Shown in pieces: positions 42,348-50,452 of a stretch of 64,000 nucleotides of DNA (positions are counted from its first letter, which is position 1; every line of letters starts with the position of its first letter). The stretch is from CAVRRZ01 sp963723745. GTDB taxonomy: Bacteria; Actinomycetota; Actinomycetes; Mycobacteriales; Geodermatophilaceae. The DNA lies in NCBI GenBank assembly GCA_963723745.1, contig CAVRRZ010000005.1:1550001-1614000 (forward strand), read 5' to 3'. A program made the position numbers and the translations under genes. Below the pieces are notes generated by a model that was not told where the DNA came from, did not search any database, and was given only the letters and a program-made list of their open reading frames with translations.

Positions 42348-43010
42348 ATGCGCGTCGTCATCGCCGGAGCCAACGGCCGGGTCGGACGGCGGCTCGGCCG
42401 CCTGCTGGTCGCACGGGGCGACCGGGTCGTCGGGATCGTCCGTACCGCAGAGCACGAGGAGCCCCTGTCCGCCGAGGGCATCGAGCCGGTCGCGCTCGAC
42501 CTCGAGCGGGCCACGGTCGACGAGGTCGCCTCGATCGTCGTGGACAACGATGCGGTGGTGTTCGCCGCCGGGACGAAGATCGGCAGCGAGGCCGACCCGC
42601 GCCGCAAGGACAAGGTGGACCGCGCCGCGGCCATCCTGCTCGCCGACGCAGCCGGCGAGGCGGCCGTCCGGCAGTACCTGATGATGTCGTCGATGGGCGT
42701 CGACGAACTCGACGAGGGCCGGCTCCCTGAGGGCCTCGACGAGGTCTACCTGCGGTCGAAGCAGGCCGCCGAGCGCGGCGTGCGCGAACGCCCCGTCGTC
42801 GACCTCACCGTGCTGCGCCCGGGCCGGCTGACCGACGAGCCGGGCACCGGCCGGGTCACCCTCGCCCGTAAGGCGGAGTTCGGCAGCGTCACGCGTGACG
42901 ACGTCGCCGCAGTGATGCTCGGGCTGCTCGACCACCCCTGCACCAGCACCGTGCTCGAGGTCGTGTCCGGCAGCACGCCGATCTCCGACGCCGTCGCCGC
43001 CGTCCGCTGA
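42348..43010 (+). CDS. NAD(P)H-binding atypical SDR, copy 1
   Basis: This 220-residue Rossmann-fold protein starts MRVVIAGANGRVGRRLGRLL (the GxxGxxG dinucleotide motif) and has VVFAAGTKIGSE and a YLMMSSMGVDE segment in place of the YxxxK tyrosine region. This fits the NmrA/YwnB/SDR_a5 group of redox sensors or epimerases. It is 55-60 percent similar by eye to the next gene, so the pair arose by tandem duplication. Function is unknown. Confidence 0.85.
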   Translation: MRVVIAGANGRVGRRLGRLLVARGDRVVGIVRTAEHEEPLSAEGIEPVALDLERATVDEVASIVVDNDAVVFAAGTKIGSEADPRRKDKVDRAAAILLADAAGEAAVRQYLMMSSMGVDELDEGRLPEGLDEVYLRSKQAAERGVRERPVVDLTVLRPGRLTDEPGTGRVTLARKAEFGSVTRDDVAAVMLGLLDHPCTSTVLEVVSGSTPISDAVAAVR

Positions 43011-43046
43011 CGGGTGGACCGCGCGGCACGGGGTAACCCCCCGGCC

Positions 43047-43712
43047 ATGCGCATCGTCGTCGCCGGAGCCCACGGCAAGATCGCCCGTCGGCTCGGCCGC
43101 CTGCTCTCCGCCCGCGGGGACACGGTCGTCGGGCTGATCCGCAACCCCGACCACGCCACCGACCTCGAGACCGACGGCGTGCAACCGGCCCTCACGGACC
43201 TGGAGTCGGCGTCGGCCGACGACCTCGCCCCCGTGGTCGCCGGCGCGGACGCCGTCGTCTTCGCCGCCGGCGCCGGGCCCGGCAGCGGCATCGCGCGCAA
43301 GGACACCGTCGACCGCGGCGCGGCGGTCCTGCTCGCCGACGCGGCCGAGCGGTCCGGTGTCCGCCGCTACCTGCTGGTGTCGTCCATGGGCGTGGACCTC
43401 GTCGCCGACGGCGCGACGCCGGCGGGCATGGACGACGTGTTCGTCGCCTACCTGCGGGCCAAGCTCGCCGCCGAGCAGGACGTCCTCGCCCGCCCGGGGC
43501 TGGCCCCCACCGTGGTGCGCCCCGGAAGCCTGACCGACGAACCCGGCACCGGACTGGTCACGCTCGGGCGCACGGTCGACCCCGGCGAAGTGCCCCGCGA
43601 CGACGTCGCCGCGGTGCTGCTGGCCTTCCTCGACGACCCCGCGGACGGCGTGGTCGTCGAGCTGGTCAGCGGCTCGACGCCGATCCGCGAAGCCGTGGCC
43701 GCGATCTCCTGA
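43047..43712 (+). CDS. NAD(P)H-binding atypical SDR, copy 2
   Basis: This 221-residue paralog of the preceding gene keeps MRIVVAGAHGKIARRLGRLL, VVFAAGAGPGSG, YLLVSSMGVDL, VVRPGSLTDEPGTG and the C-terminal VSGSTPIREAVAAI. The two copies share the same length and motif spacing, 36 bases apart. It ends 1 base before the stop of convergent truA. Its role is unknown. Confidence 0.85.
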   Translation: MRIVVAGAHGKIARRLGRLLSARGDTVVGLIRNPDHATDLETDGVQPALTDLESASADDLAPVVAGADAVVFAAGAGPGSGIARKDTVDRGAAVLLADAAERSGVRRYLLVSSMGVDLVADGATPAGMDDVFVAYLRAKLAAEQDVLARPGLAPTVVRPGSLTDEPGTGLVTLGRTVDPGEVPRDDVAAVLLAFLDDPADGVVVELVSGSTPIREAVAAIS

Positions 43713-43713
43713 G

Positions 43714-44490
43714 TCAGCAGCGCAGGGCGCGCGTCTGCTGCGCCCGGGCGGCCAGTTCGTCGTCGGCGGGATAGTCGACGGCGACGAGGGTGAGCCCGTG
43801 CGCCGGGGCCACCACGATCTCGTCGGCCCGCTTCGTGCGGGTCAGCAGCTCGGCCGGCCAGTCCGCCGCCCGCCGGCCCTCGCCGACGGCCAGCAGCGCG
43901 CCGACGAGGCTGCGCACCATCGAGTGGCAGAACGCGTCCGCCGAGGTGGTGACCGTGACCAGCTCACCGCGGCGGACGACGTCGAGCGCCAGCAGCGTCC
44001 GGATGGTCGTCGCGCCCTCGCGGCGGCGGCAGTAGGCGGCGAAGTCGTGCAGCCCCAGCAGCCGGCGCGCGGCGTCGGCCATCGCGTCTGCGTCCAGCGG
44101 GCGCGGCCAGCCGACGGTGTCGAAGCGACGCAACGGCGGCGGCCCGGCCGGCGAGTCGACCAGGCGGTAGGCGTAGTGCCGCGCCAGCGCGCCGAAGCGG
44201 GCGTCGAAGTGCGGCGGTGCCTCGCCCACGCCCGGGACGGCGATGTCGGCCGGCAGCACGCCCCTGAGCCGCCGCAGCAGCTTCACCCGCTCCGCGGCCC
44301 AGGTGGCCCGGGGGACGTCGCAGTGCGCCACCTGGCCGGTGGCGTGCACACCGGCGTCCGTGCGGCCGGCGACGACCAGCCGAACCGGGCACCGCAGCAC
44401 GGTGGACAGTCCCTGCTCGAGCTCCTCCTGAACGGTCCGGCGCTCCGGCTGGCGCGCCCAGCCGGAGAAGTGCGTGCCGTCATAGGCCAC
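43714..44490 (-). CDS. truA: tRNA pseudouridine synthase A
   Basis: TruA makes pseudouridine at tRNA positions 38-40. The catalytic Asp is in VVAGRTDAGVHATGQVAH, with FDARFGALARHYAYRL and SFCHSMVR-like AFCHSMVRSLVGALL. The GTG at 44490 gives 258 residues but begins at AYDGT, inside the first beta strand. Codons upstream (reading VRVRLA) extend the strand as in other TruA proteins, yet no ATG, GTG or TTG is available there. The true start may be a CTG at 44496 or otherwise non-standard. It follows rplQ after a strong hairpin. Confidence 0.92.
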   Translation of the reverse strand: MAYDGTHFSGWARQPERRTVQEELEQGLSTVLRCPVRLVVAGRTDAGVHATGQVAHCDVPRATWAAERVKLLRRLRGVLPADIAVPGVGEAPPHFDARFGALARHYAYRLVDSPAGPPPLRRFDTVGWPRPLDADAMADAARRLLGLHDFAAYCRRREGATTIRTLLALDVVRRGELVTVTTSADAFCHSMVRSLVGALLAVGEGRRAADWPAELLTRTKRADEIVVAPAHGLTLVAVDYPADDELAARAQQTRALRC

Positions 44491-44506
44491 GGCCAGACGA
44501 ACACGG

Positions 44507-44540
44507 ACGAGCCCGCTCCCACCGATGGGAACGGGCTCGT
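44507..44540 (-). terminator. Hairpin between rplQ and truA
   Basis: On the minus strand ACGAGCCCG-T-TCCCA pairs with TGGGA-G-CGGGCTCGT around a TCGG tetraloop, a 15-bp stem with one U-G pair. It ends 17 bases before the truA GTG and probably terminates the alpha operon in part, leaving truA expressed by read-through. Confidence 0.8.
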
Positions 44541-44567
44541 CCGGGTGCTGAACGGTGTCCAGCGGGA

Positions 44568-45320
44568 TTACTTCGGGTCGGGCGCAGACTCGCCGCCGGG
44601 GGCGTCCACGCCCGCGGAAGCGGCGTCCGAGGACTCCGCGGCGTTGATCTCGGCCGCGGCCGCGTCGGCCACCTCGGGCGAGAGCGCCGGGTCGTCGACG
44701 ACAGCGGTGTTGTGCGCGGTCGGCTCACGGGTCACGTCGTCCTGCGCCTCGGCCGACTCGTCGACGGAGGCGGCCGAGTCGGCGCTCTCCGATGACTCCG
44801 AGGACTCCGACGAGGCCGAGGAGGCGTCGCTGTCGCCGGGCGCGACGTCGGACTCGACGGCGTCAGCGGTGACCTCACCGGCGGCGGCCGAGGCACCGGC
44901 GCCGGCGGCGAACTTCGTGCCGCGGGCGCGCTCGGCCTCGCCGACGGCCTGCTGGGCCACGGTGAGCGCCTCGACCAACTCGATGACCGCCATGGGGGCG
45001 TTGTCGCCCTTGCGCGGGCCCACCTTGGTGATGCGGGTGTAGCCGCCGGGCCGGTTGGCGAAGCGGGGACCGATCTCGGCGAACAGGAGGTGGACGACGT
45101 CCTTGTCGCGGATCGTCGTCATGACCTGGCGCCGGGCGTGCAGGTCGCCGCGCTTGGCGAGCGTGACCAGCTTCTCGGCCAGCGGGCGCAGCCGCTTCGC
45201 CTTGGTCTCGGTGGTGGTGATCCGCCCGTGCTCGAACAGCGAGGTGGCCAGGTTGGCCAGCATCAGCCGCTCGTGCGAGGGGGACCCGCCGAGACGGGGG
45301 CCCTTGGTGGGGGTGGGCAT
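44568..45320 (-). CDS. rplQ: 50S ribosomal protein L17 with long acidic C-terminal tail
   Basis: The L17 core (residues about 1-120) is normal: PTPTKGPRLGGSPSHERLML, RITTTETKAKRLRPLAEKLV, GGYTRITKVGPRKGDNAPMA. It is followed by about 130 residues rich in Ala, Ser, Glu and Asp with no predicted fold (DSDASSASSESSESSESAD). The total is 250 residues against about 120-200 in most bacteria. It is the last gene of the alpha operon after rpoA, with a dispersed hairpin in the gap. Confidence 0.96.
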   Translation of the reverse strand: MPTPTKGPRLGGSPSHERLMLANLATSLFEHGRITTTETKAKRLRPLAEKLVTLAKRGDLHARRQVMTTIRDKDVVHLLFAEIGPRFANRPGGYTRITKVGPRKGDNAPMAVIELVEALTVAQQAVGEAERARGTKFAAGAGASAAAGEVTADAVESDVAPGDSDASSASSESSESSESADSAASVDESAEAQDDVTREPTAHNTAVVDDPALSPEVADAAAAEINAAESSDAASAGVDAPGGESAPDPK

Positions 45321-45446
45321 GTCGGTCCTTCCTCAGGCGGCCGGGCGGCGCGTGTGTGATCGAACAGCCGGCTGCGGTTCTTCTGTCGTCCAGTGTGCCG
45401 GGAGTCCCGGAGCGGCCGGACGGCGGGTAGGCCCGCCGTCCGGCGG

Positions 45447-45495
45447 CCCGCTGCAGGGTCCCACCGCGAGCGTGCGAGCGGTGGGGGGCAGCGGG
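45447..45495. repeat. Dispersed hairpin element, rpoA 3' copy
   Basis: CCCGCTGC (45447-45454) pairs with GCAGCGGG (45488-45495), and CCCACCGC (45460-45467) pairs with GCGGTGGG (45478-45485). The 10-base loop is GAGCGTGCGA. On the plus strand TGTTTCTC follows and abuts the rpoA stop. This is the most regular copy of the family. Confidence 0.85.
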
Positions 45496-45501
45496 TGTTT
45501 C

Positions 45502-46569
45502 TCAGAGCTGCTCGGTCTCCCGGTAATCGCCCTCGCCGTACTCCTGCACGTCGCCGTACTGGACGTCGCCGGCGTAGGAGTCGGTGTCGTACACCTCGTC
45601 GTAGCTCTCGACGGAGGTCGGGATGAACCCGGGCGGGCTGTCCTTGAGCGCGAGGCCCATGGCCGCCAGCTTCATCTTGACCTCGTCGATCGACTTGGCC
45701 CCGAAGTTGCGGATGTCCAGCAGGTCGGCCTCGGAGCGGGTGACGAGCTCACCGACGGTGTGCACGCCCTCGCGCTTGAGGCAGTTGTAGGACCGGACGG
45801 TGAGGTCCATGTCCTCGATCGGCATCGAGAAGTTCGCGATGTCGGCCGCCTCGGCCGGGCTGGGACCGACCTCGATGCCCTCGGCCTCGAGGTTCAGCTC
45901 GCGCAGCAGACCGAACAGCTCGACCAGCGTGGACCCGGCGCTGGCGATGGCGTCCCTGGGGACGATCGACGGCTTGGTCTCCACGTCGACCACGAGGCGG
46001 TCGAAGTCGGTGCGCTGCTCGACGCGGGTGGCCTCGACGGCGTAGGTGACCTTGAGGACCGGCGAGTAGATCGAGTCGACCGGGATGCGGCCGATCTCCT
46101 GGCCGGGCTGCTTGTTCTGCGGCGCCGGGACGTAGCCGCGGCCCCGCTCGACGACCAGCTCGATCTCGAGGCGGCCCTTGCCGTTCAGGGTCGCGATGTG
46201 CAGGTCGGGGTTGTGCACCTCGACGCCGGCCGGGGGTGCGATGTCGGCGGCCGTGACCTCACCGGGACCCTGCTTGCGCAGGTACATGGTCACCGGCTCG
46301 TCGGAGTCGGAGCTGACGACCAGGCCCTTGAGGTTCAGGATGATCTCGGTGACGTCCTCCTTGACGCCCGGCACGGTGGTGAACTCGTGCAGGGTGCCCT
46401 CGATGCGGATGCTGGTGACAGCAGCACCGGGGATCGAGGAGAGGAGCGTGCGGCGCAGGGAGTTGCCGAGGGTGTAGCCGAAGCCGGGCTCGAGCGGCTC
46501 GATGACGAACCGCGAGCGCGACTCGGTGATCGTCTCCTCGGTGAGGGTGGGGCGCTGTGCGATGAGCAT
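45502..46569 (-). CDS. rpoA: DNA-directed RNA polymerase subunit alpha
   Basis: The 355-residue alpha subunit has the N-terminal assembly domain (SRFVIEPLEPGFGYTLGNSL, RRTLLSSIPGAAVTSIRIEG) and the C-terminal DNA- and activator-binding domain (YNCLKREGVHTVGELV, NFGAKSIDEVKMKL). An acidic, Tyr-rich tail follows (SYDEVYDTDSYAGDVQYGDV), as in other actinobacteria. It lies between rpsD and rplQ with hairpins on both sides. Confidence 0.97.
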   Translation of the reverse strand: MLIAQRPTLTEETITESRSRFVIEPLEPGFGYTLGNSLRRTLLSSIPGAAVTSIRIEGTLHEFTTVPGVKEDVTEIILNLKGLVVSSDSDEPVTMYLRKQGPGEVTAADIAPPAGVEVHNPDLHIATLNGKGRLEIELVVERGRGYVPAPQNKQPGQEIGRIPVDSIYSPVLKVTYAVEATRVEQRTDFDRLVVDVETKPSIVPRDAIASAGSTLVELFGLLRELNLEAEGIEVGPSPAEAADIANFSMPIEDMDLTVRSYNCLKREGVHTVGELVTRSEADLLDIRNFGAKSIDEVKMKLAAMGLALKDSPPGFIPTSVESYDEVYDTDSYAGDVQYGDVQEYGEGDYRETEQL

Positions 46570-46628
46570 GGTGGTTCTCCTTCTGGTCCTCCGGCGACCG
46601 CCATATGACGCCGTGAGGGGGGTGGTGC

Positions 46629-46661
46629 AGGCGGGGCGGACATCTGTCCGCCCGCCCCGCC
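46629..46661. terminator. GC-rich hairpin between rpsD and rpoA
   Basis: GGCGGGGCGGACA (from 46630) can pair with TGTCCGCC and the following CCCCGCC around a 2-base turn, with a small bulge. It is one of two hairpins in the 169-base rpsD-rpoA gap, so rpoA may need its own promoter. Confidence 0.5.
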
Positions 46662-46684
46662 GTGGTGACGCGATGGAACGGCCG

Positions 46685-46737
46685 CCCCGTCCAGAGGCTC
46701 GTCCCGAGCTTGCGAGGGATGAGGAGGACGGGGTGCT
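46685..46737. repeat. Dispersed hairpin element, rpsD 3' copy
   Basis: CCCCGTCC (46685-46692) pairs with GGACGGGG (46726-46733), and TCCC (46702-46705) pairs with GGGA (46716-46719). The loop GAGCTTGCGA matches the rpoA and map copies. On the plus strand TGCTTTTA follows, abutting the rpsD stop. Confidence 0.75.
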
Positions 46738-46738
46738 T

Positions 46739-47365
46739 TTACTTCGAGTAGAGCTCGACGATCAGCTGCTCCTGGACCGGCGTGTCGATGACCTGCCGGG
46801 CCGGGATGCCGTGGACCAGCACCTTGAGCTGGCTGGTGATGACCTCGAGCCACGGCGGCGTGGGACGGTCGCCGGCCTTGGCCTGCGCGAGCTGGAACGG
46901 CACGAGCTGGCGCGACTTCTCGGCCACCTCGATGATGTCGTTCTCGCTCACGCGGTAGGACGGGATGTCGACCTTGCGGCCGTTGACCCGGATGTGACCG
47001 TGGCGCACCAGCTGGCGGGCCATGTCACGCGACTCGGCGAGGCCGGCGCGGAACACGACGTTGTCCAGCCGCGACTCCAGGATCTGCAGCAGGACCTCAC
47101 CGGTCTTGCCGGTCTTGCGGTTGGCCTCTTCGTAGTAGCCGCGGAACTGCTTCTCGAGGACGCCGTAGATGCGGCGTGCCTTCTGCTTCTCGCGCAGCTG
47201 CAGGAGGTACTCGCTGTCCTTGCTGCGACCCCGGCCGTGCTCGCCCGGCGGGTAGGGCCGGATCTCGATCGGGCACTTCGGGGATTCGCACTTGCTGCCC
47301 TTGAGGAACAGCTTCATCTTCTCGCGCCGACACAGGCGGCAGTCGGCTCCGGCGTAACGGGCCAC
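46739..47365 (-). CDS. rpsD: 30S ribosomal protein S4
   Basis: The 208-residue S4 is a primary 16S rRNA-binding protein. It is the zinc form, with four cysteines near the N-terminus (DCRLCRREK, SKCESPKCPIE). The S4 domain is RQLVRHGHIRVNGRKVDIPS. Actinobacteria often keep a second, zinc-free paralog elsewhere. The start is GTG; rpsK is 35 bases upstream. Confidence 0.97.
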   Translation of the reverse strand: MARYAGADCRLCRREKMKLFLKGSKCESPKCPIEIRPYPPGEHGRGRSKDSEYLLQLREKQKARRIYGVLEKQFRGYYEEANRKTGKTGEVLLQILESRLDNVVFRAGLAESRDMARQLVRHGHIRVNGRKVDIPSYRVSENDIIEVAEKSRQLVPFQLAQAKAGDRPTPPWLEVITSQLKVLVHGIPARQVIDTPVQEQLIVELYSK

Positions 47366-47400
47366 GTCAGGTACTCCTCGTTCTTCTCGTCAGTGACCGG

Positions 47401-47808
47401 TCAGACCCGGCGGCGCTTCTTGGGGCGGCAGCCGTTGTGCGGCTGCGGCGTCACGTCCTGGATCTGACCCACCTCGAGGCCGGTGGCCTGCAGCGAGCGG
47501 ATCGCGGTCTCCCGGCCGGAGCCGGGACCCTTCACGAACACGTCGACCTTGCGCATGCCGTGCTCCTGCGCCTTGCGGGCAGCGTTCTCGGCGGCCATCT
47601 GGGCGGCGAACGGCGTCGACTTGCGCGAGCCCTTGAACCCGACGTGTCCGGCCGAGGCCCAGCTGATCACGTTGCCGCTGGGGTCGGTGATCGACACGAT
47701 CGTGTTGTTGAAGGTGCTCTTGATGTGCGCCGCGCCGTGCGCGACGTTCTTCTTCTCCTTGCGGCGCACCTTCTTGGCGCCGGCCGCAGTGCGAGCCCTG
47801 GGAGGCAT
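47401..47808 (-). CDS. rpsK: 30S ribosomal protein S11
   Basis: The 135-residue S11 shows AHIKSTFNNTIVSITDPSGN, STPFAAQMAAENAARKAQEHG and the C-terminal DVTPQPHNGCRPKKRRRV. It lies in the usual rpsM-rpsK-rpsD order. The start is an ATG preceded by GGAGA. Confidence 0.97.
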   Translation of the reverse strand: MPPRARTAAGAKKVRRKEKKNVAHGAAHIKSTFNNTIVSITDPSGNVISWASAGHVGFKGSRKSTPFAAQMAAENAARKAQEHGMRKVDVFVKGPGSGRETAIRSLQATGLEVGQIQDVTPQPHNGCRPKKRRRV

Positions 47809-47886
47809 GTCTCTCCGGATCCTCTGTCTTTCGTGGCCTTGGGGACCCGGCGGGCACCGCCTGAGGTGACCGACGCCGGGGGGTCC

Positions 47887-47907
47887 ACGGGGGGCGGAGC
47901 CCCCCGT
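47887..47907 (-). terminator. Hairpin between rpsM and rpsK
   Basis: ACGGGGGGC (47887-47895) pairs perfectly with GCCCCCCGT (47899-47907) around a 3-base loop, 4 bases after the rpsM stop on the minus strand. With no T-run it may stabilise or process mRNA rather than fully terminate. Confidence 0.6.
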
Positions 47908-47911
47908 GCGT

Positions 47912-48292
47912 TTACTTCTTGCCGGCCTTCTTCTTGCCGGCGATGGTCTTGCGCGGGCCCTTGCTCGAGCGCGCGTTCGTGCGGGTGCGCTGACCGTGGA
48001 CGGGCAGGCCACGGCGATGCCGCAGGCCCTGGTAGCAGCCGATCTCCACCTTGCGGCGGATGTCGCCGGCCACCTCGCGGCGGAGGTCGCCCTCGACGCG
48101 GAAGTGCTCGTCGATGTAGTCACGCAGCTTGAGCAGGTCCTCGTCGCCGAGGTCCTTCACCCGCAGGTCGGGGCTCACGCCCGTCGCCGCGAGGGTCTCC
48201 TTGGCGTGGGCCTTGCCGATGCCGTAGATGTAGGTGAGCGCGATCTCCATCCGCTTCTCGCGGGGCAGGTCGACGCCGGCCAGTCGTGCCAT
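47912..48292 (-). CDS. rpsM: 30S ribosomal protein S13
   Basis: The 126-residue S13 contacts tRNA and L5 across the subunit bridge. It begins ARLAGVDLPREKRMEIALTY and has GLRHRRGLPVHGQRTRTNAR followed by a Lys-rich tail GKKKAGKK. The order infA-rpmJ-rpsM-rpsK-rpsD is standard. Confidence 0.97.
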   Translation of the reverse strand: MARLAGVDLPREKRMEIALTYIYGIGKAHAKETLAATGVSPDLRVKDLGDEDLLKLRDYIDEHFRVEGDLRREVAGDIRRKVEIGCYQGLRHRRGLPVHGQRTRTNARSSKGPRKTIAGKKKAGKK

Positions 48293-48322
48293 GTTCTGGG
48301 GTCTCCCCTGTCGTATGTCTGT

Positions 48323-48436
48323 TCAGCCCTGGCGCTGCTTGTGCCGGGCGTTGTCGCAGATGACCATGACCCGGCCGTGCCGGCGGATCACCTTGCACTT
48401 GTCACAGATCTTCTTCACCGACGGCTGGACCTTCAC
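48323..48436 (-). CDS. rpmJ: 50S ribosomal protein L36
   Basis: A 37-residue protein reads MKVQPSVKKICDKCKVIRRH and ends VICDNARHKQRQG, with the zinc ligands C11, C14 and C27 and the final His. The start is GTG. It lies between infA and rpsM, the normal place. Confidence 0.95.
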   Translation of the reverse strand: MKVQPSVKKICDKCKVIRRHGRVMVICDNARHKQRQG

Positions 48437-48514
48437 CGGTGCCGCCCCTCATTTCCTCGATCGTGTGCCGGTCACGCGTGCTGCCACGAAGGGCAGCCGT
48501 CGCGCACCGAGCGG

Positions 48515-48736
48515 TTACTTGTAGCGGTAGACGATGCGGCCGCGGGTCAGGTCGTAGGGCGAGAGCTCCACGACCACGCGGTCCTCGGGCAGGATGCGGA
48601 TGTAGTGCTGCCGCATCTTGCCGCTGATGTGGGCGAGCACCCGGTGTCCGTTCTGCAGCTCCACCCGGAACATCGCGTTGGGCAGCGGCTCGACGACGCG
48701 ACCCTCGACCTCGATGGCCCCGTCCTTCTTCGCCAT
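48515..48736 (-). CDS. infA: Translation initiation factor IF-1
   Basis: The 73-residue S1-like OB-fold protein (AKKDGAIEVEGRVVEPLPNA, ISGKMRQHYIRILPEDRVVV, RGRIVYRYK) binds the ribosomal A site during initiation. ATG 48736 gives the conserved N-terminus MAKKDG. A 269-base gap separates it from map and contains a dispersed hairpin, so infA probably begins a new transcription unit. Confidence 0.97.
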   Translation of the reverse strand: MAKKDGAIEVEGRVVEPLPNAMFRVELQNGHRVLAHISGKMRQHYIRILPEDRVVVELSPYDLTRGRIVYRYK

Positions 48737-48947
48737 ACCCGACACGGCCTCCCGACTCGTCCTGCGCCCATGCCGGAACCGGCTGGGACGCGTTCGCTGA
48801 TTGCAGAACAGGTGGTGCAGGCGCTCTCGCGAGGGCGTTCCCCGTCACGCGGCCACAGCACGACGACGGAACGGCGCTAGCGCCATCGGCAACTGTACCT
48901 CGCCCCGGCGCGCCGCTCCAACCCGGCCCAGTGTGATCCTGGAACGG

Positions 48948-49004
48948 CCCCGGTGCAGGGACCCGCCGCGAGCCTGCGAACGGTGGGGGGCAGCGGGGTC
49001 CTTC
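48948..49004. repeat. Dispersed hairpin element, map 3' copy
   Basis: CCCCGGTGC (48948-48956) pairs with GCAGCGGGG (48990-48998) with one mismatch. CCCGCCG (48962-48968) pairs with CGGTGGG (48981-48987) through one G-U. The loop contains GAGCCTGCGA. GTCCTTCTTC follows and abuts the map stop. The G-U pair is compatible with a plus-strand RNA but becomes A-C on the minus strand. Confidence 0.8.
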
Positions 49005-49005
49005 T

Positions 49006-49809
49006 TCAGGTGCGGGGCGTGATCCCGAAGGGCGCCAGCCCGGCGACGCCGCCGTCCTCGGCCGTGAGCACCCAGGGACCCTCGGGGGTGATCGCCACGG
49101 TGTGCTCGAAGTGGGCGGCCCGCGAACCGTCCTTGGTGACGACCGTCCAGCCGTCCTCGAGCTCGACGGTGGCCGGATCGCCCACGGTCACCATCGGCTC
49201 GATCGCCAGGGCCAGGCCGGGCACCAGCTTGGGCCCGCGGCCGGCCCGGCCGTAGTTGAGCACGTGCGGGTCCTGGTGCATCTCGGTCCCGATGCCGTGC
49301 CCGCCGTAGTGGTCGACGATCCCGTAGCGGTGCTCCTCGGCAAGGACGACCTGCTCGACGGCGTTGCTGATGTCGGTGAGCCGGCCACCGGCGACCGCCC
49401 GGGCCAGCCCGGCCCACATCGAGCGCTCCGTGACGTCCATCAGCGCCGCGTCCTGGGCGGAGGGCTCCCCCACGGTGACCGTCACGGCGGAGTCACCGTG
49501 CCAGCCCTGCAGGATGGCGCCGCAGTCGATGGAGATGTTGTCGCCCTCGGCCAGGACGCGCTCGGGGTCGGGGATGCCGTGCACGATCTCGTCGTTGATC
49601 GAGGCGCAGATGCTGCCGGTGAAGCCGTGGTACCCGAGGAACGAGGGCACCGCGCCGGCCGTGCGGATGTGATCCTCGGCGATGGCGTCGAGCTCACCGG
49701 TGCTCACTCCCGGCCGCACGGCCGCACGGACGGCGGCCAGCGCGCCGGCCACGACGAGCCCGGCCGCCCGCATGAGCTCGATCTCGTGCGGTGTCTTGAT
49801 CTGGATCAT
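49006..49809 (-). CDS. map: Methionine aminopeptidase, type I
   Basis: Map removes N-terminal methionine from new proteins. The 267-residue pita-bread-fold enzyme has metal ligands in ISIDCGAILQGWHGDSAVTV, GHGIGTEMHQDPHV, AIEPMVTVGD and AHFEHTVAI. ATG 49809 has GGAG upstream and gives the usual MIQIKTPHEIELMRAAG start. It is the third gene of secY-adk-map. Confidence 0.96.
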   Translation of the reverse strand: MIQIKTPHEIELMRAAGLVVAGALAAVRAAVRPGVSTGELDAIAEDHIRTAGAVPSFLGYHGFTGSICASINDEIVHGIPDPERVLAEGDNISIDCGAILQGWHGDSAVTVTVGEPSAQDAALMDVTERSMWAGLARAVAGGRLTDISNAVEQVVLAEEHRYGIVDHYGGHGIGTEMHQDPHVLNYGRAGRGPKLVPGLALAIEPMVTVGDPATVELEDGWTVVTKDGSRAAHFEHTVAITPEGPWVLTAEDGGVAGLAPFGITPRT

Positions 49810-49873
49810 GCGTCCACTCCACTTCGCGAGCAGCGGGAAAACGCGCAGGCGACCGCCGCGCACGCCGGCCTGC

Positions 49874-50452
49874 TCAGCGCCCGAGGGCCTTCATGGCCCG
49901 CTCGGTGACCTCGTCGATCTCGCCGATCGCGTCGATCCGGGTGAGCAGGCCCTGCTGGTCGTACCAGCCCGACAGCGGCGCGGTCTGTTCCCGGTGCACC
50001 TCGAGCCGGTGCCGGACGGTCTCGGGCTTGTCGTCCTCGCGCTGGACCATCTCGCCGTCGACCAGCATCCGCCGACCGGAGAGCCGGCGCACCAGCTCCT
50101 CCTCGTCGACGCACAGCTCCAGCACCCGGTCCAGGTCATGGCCGAGCTCGGCCAGCGAGTCCCGCAGCTGCTCGGCCTGGGCGATGGTGCGGGGGAACCC
50201 GTCGAGGAGGAAGCCGCCCTCGGCATCGGCCTCGGCCAGCCGGTCCTTGACCATGGCGACGGTGATCTCGTCGGGAACGAGGTCGCCGGCGTCCATGTAG
50301 GCCTTGGCCTTCTGGCCCAGCTCGGTCTGACCGCTGACGTTCGCACGGAAGATGTCACCGGTGGAGATCGCCGGGACGCCGAGCCTGCCGGCGATGATCT
50401 GCGCCTGGGTGCCCTTGCCCGCTCCGGGGGGACCCAGCAGGACGACGCGCAC
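49874..50452 (-). CDS. adk: Adenylate kinase
   Basis: Adk balances ATP, ADP and AMP. The 192-residue enzyme has the P-loop LLGPPGAGKGTQAQIIA, the AMP site ISTGDIFRA, and FLLDGFPRTIAQAEQL. The LID segment (RRLSGRRMLVDGEMVQRED) is the short form without a zinc insert, as in mycobacteria. The GTG start overlaps the secY stop by one base (TAGTG). Confidence 0.96.
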   Translation of the reverse strand: MRVVLLGPPGAGKGTQAQIIAGRLGVPAISTGDIFRANVSGQTELGQKAKAYMDAGDLVPDEITVAMVKDRLAEADAEGGFLLDGFPRTIAQAEQLRDSLAELGHDLDRVLELCVDEEELVRRLSGRRMLVDGEMVQREDDKPETVRHRLEVHREQTAPLSGWYDQQGLLTRIDAIGEIDEVTERAMKALGR

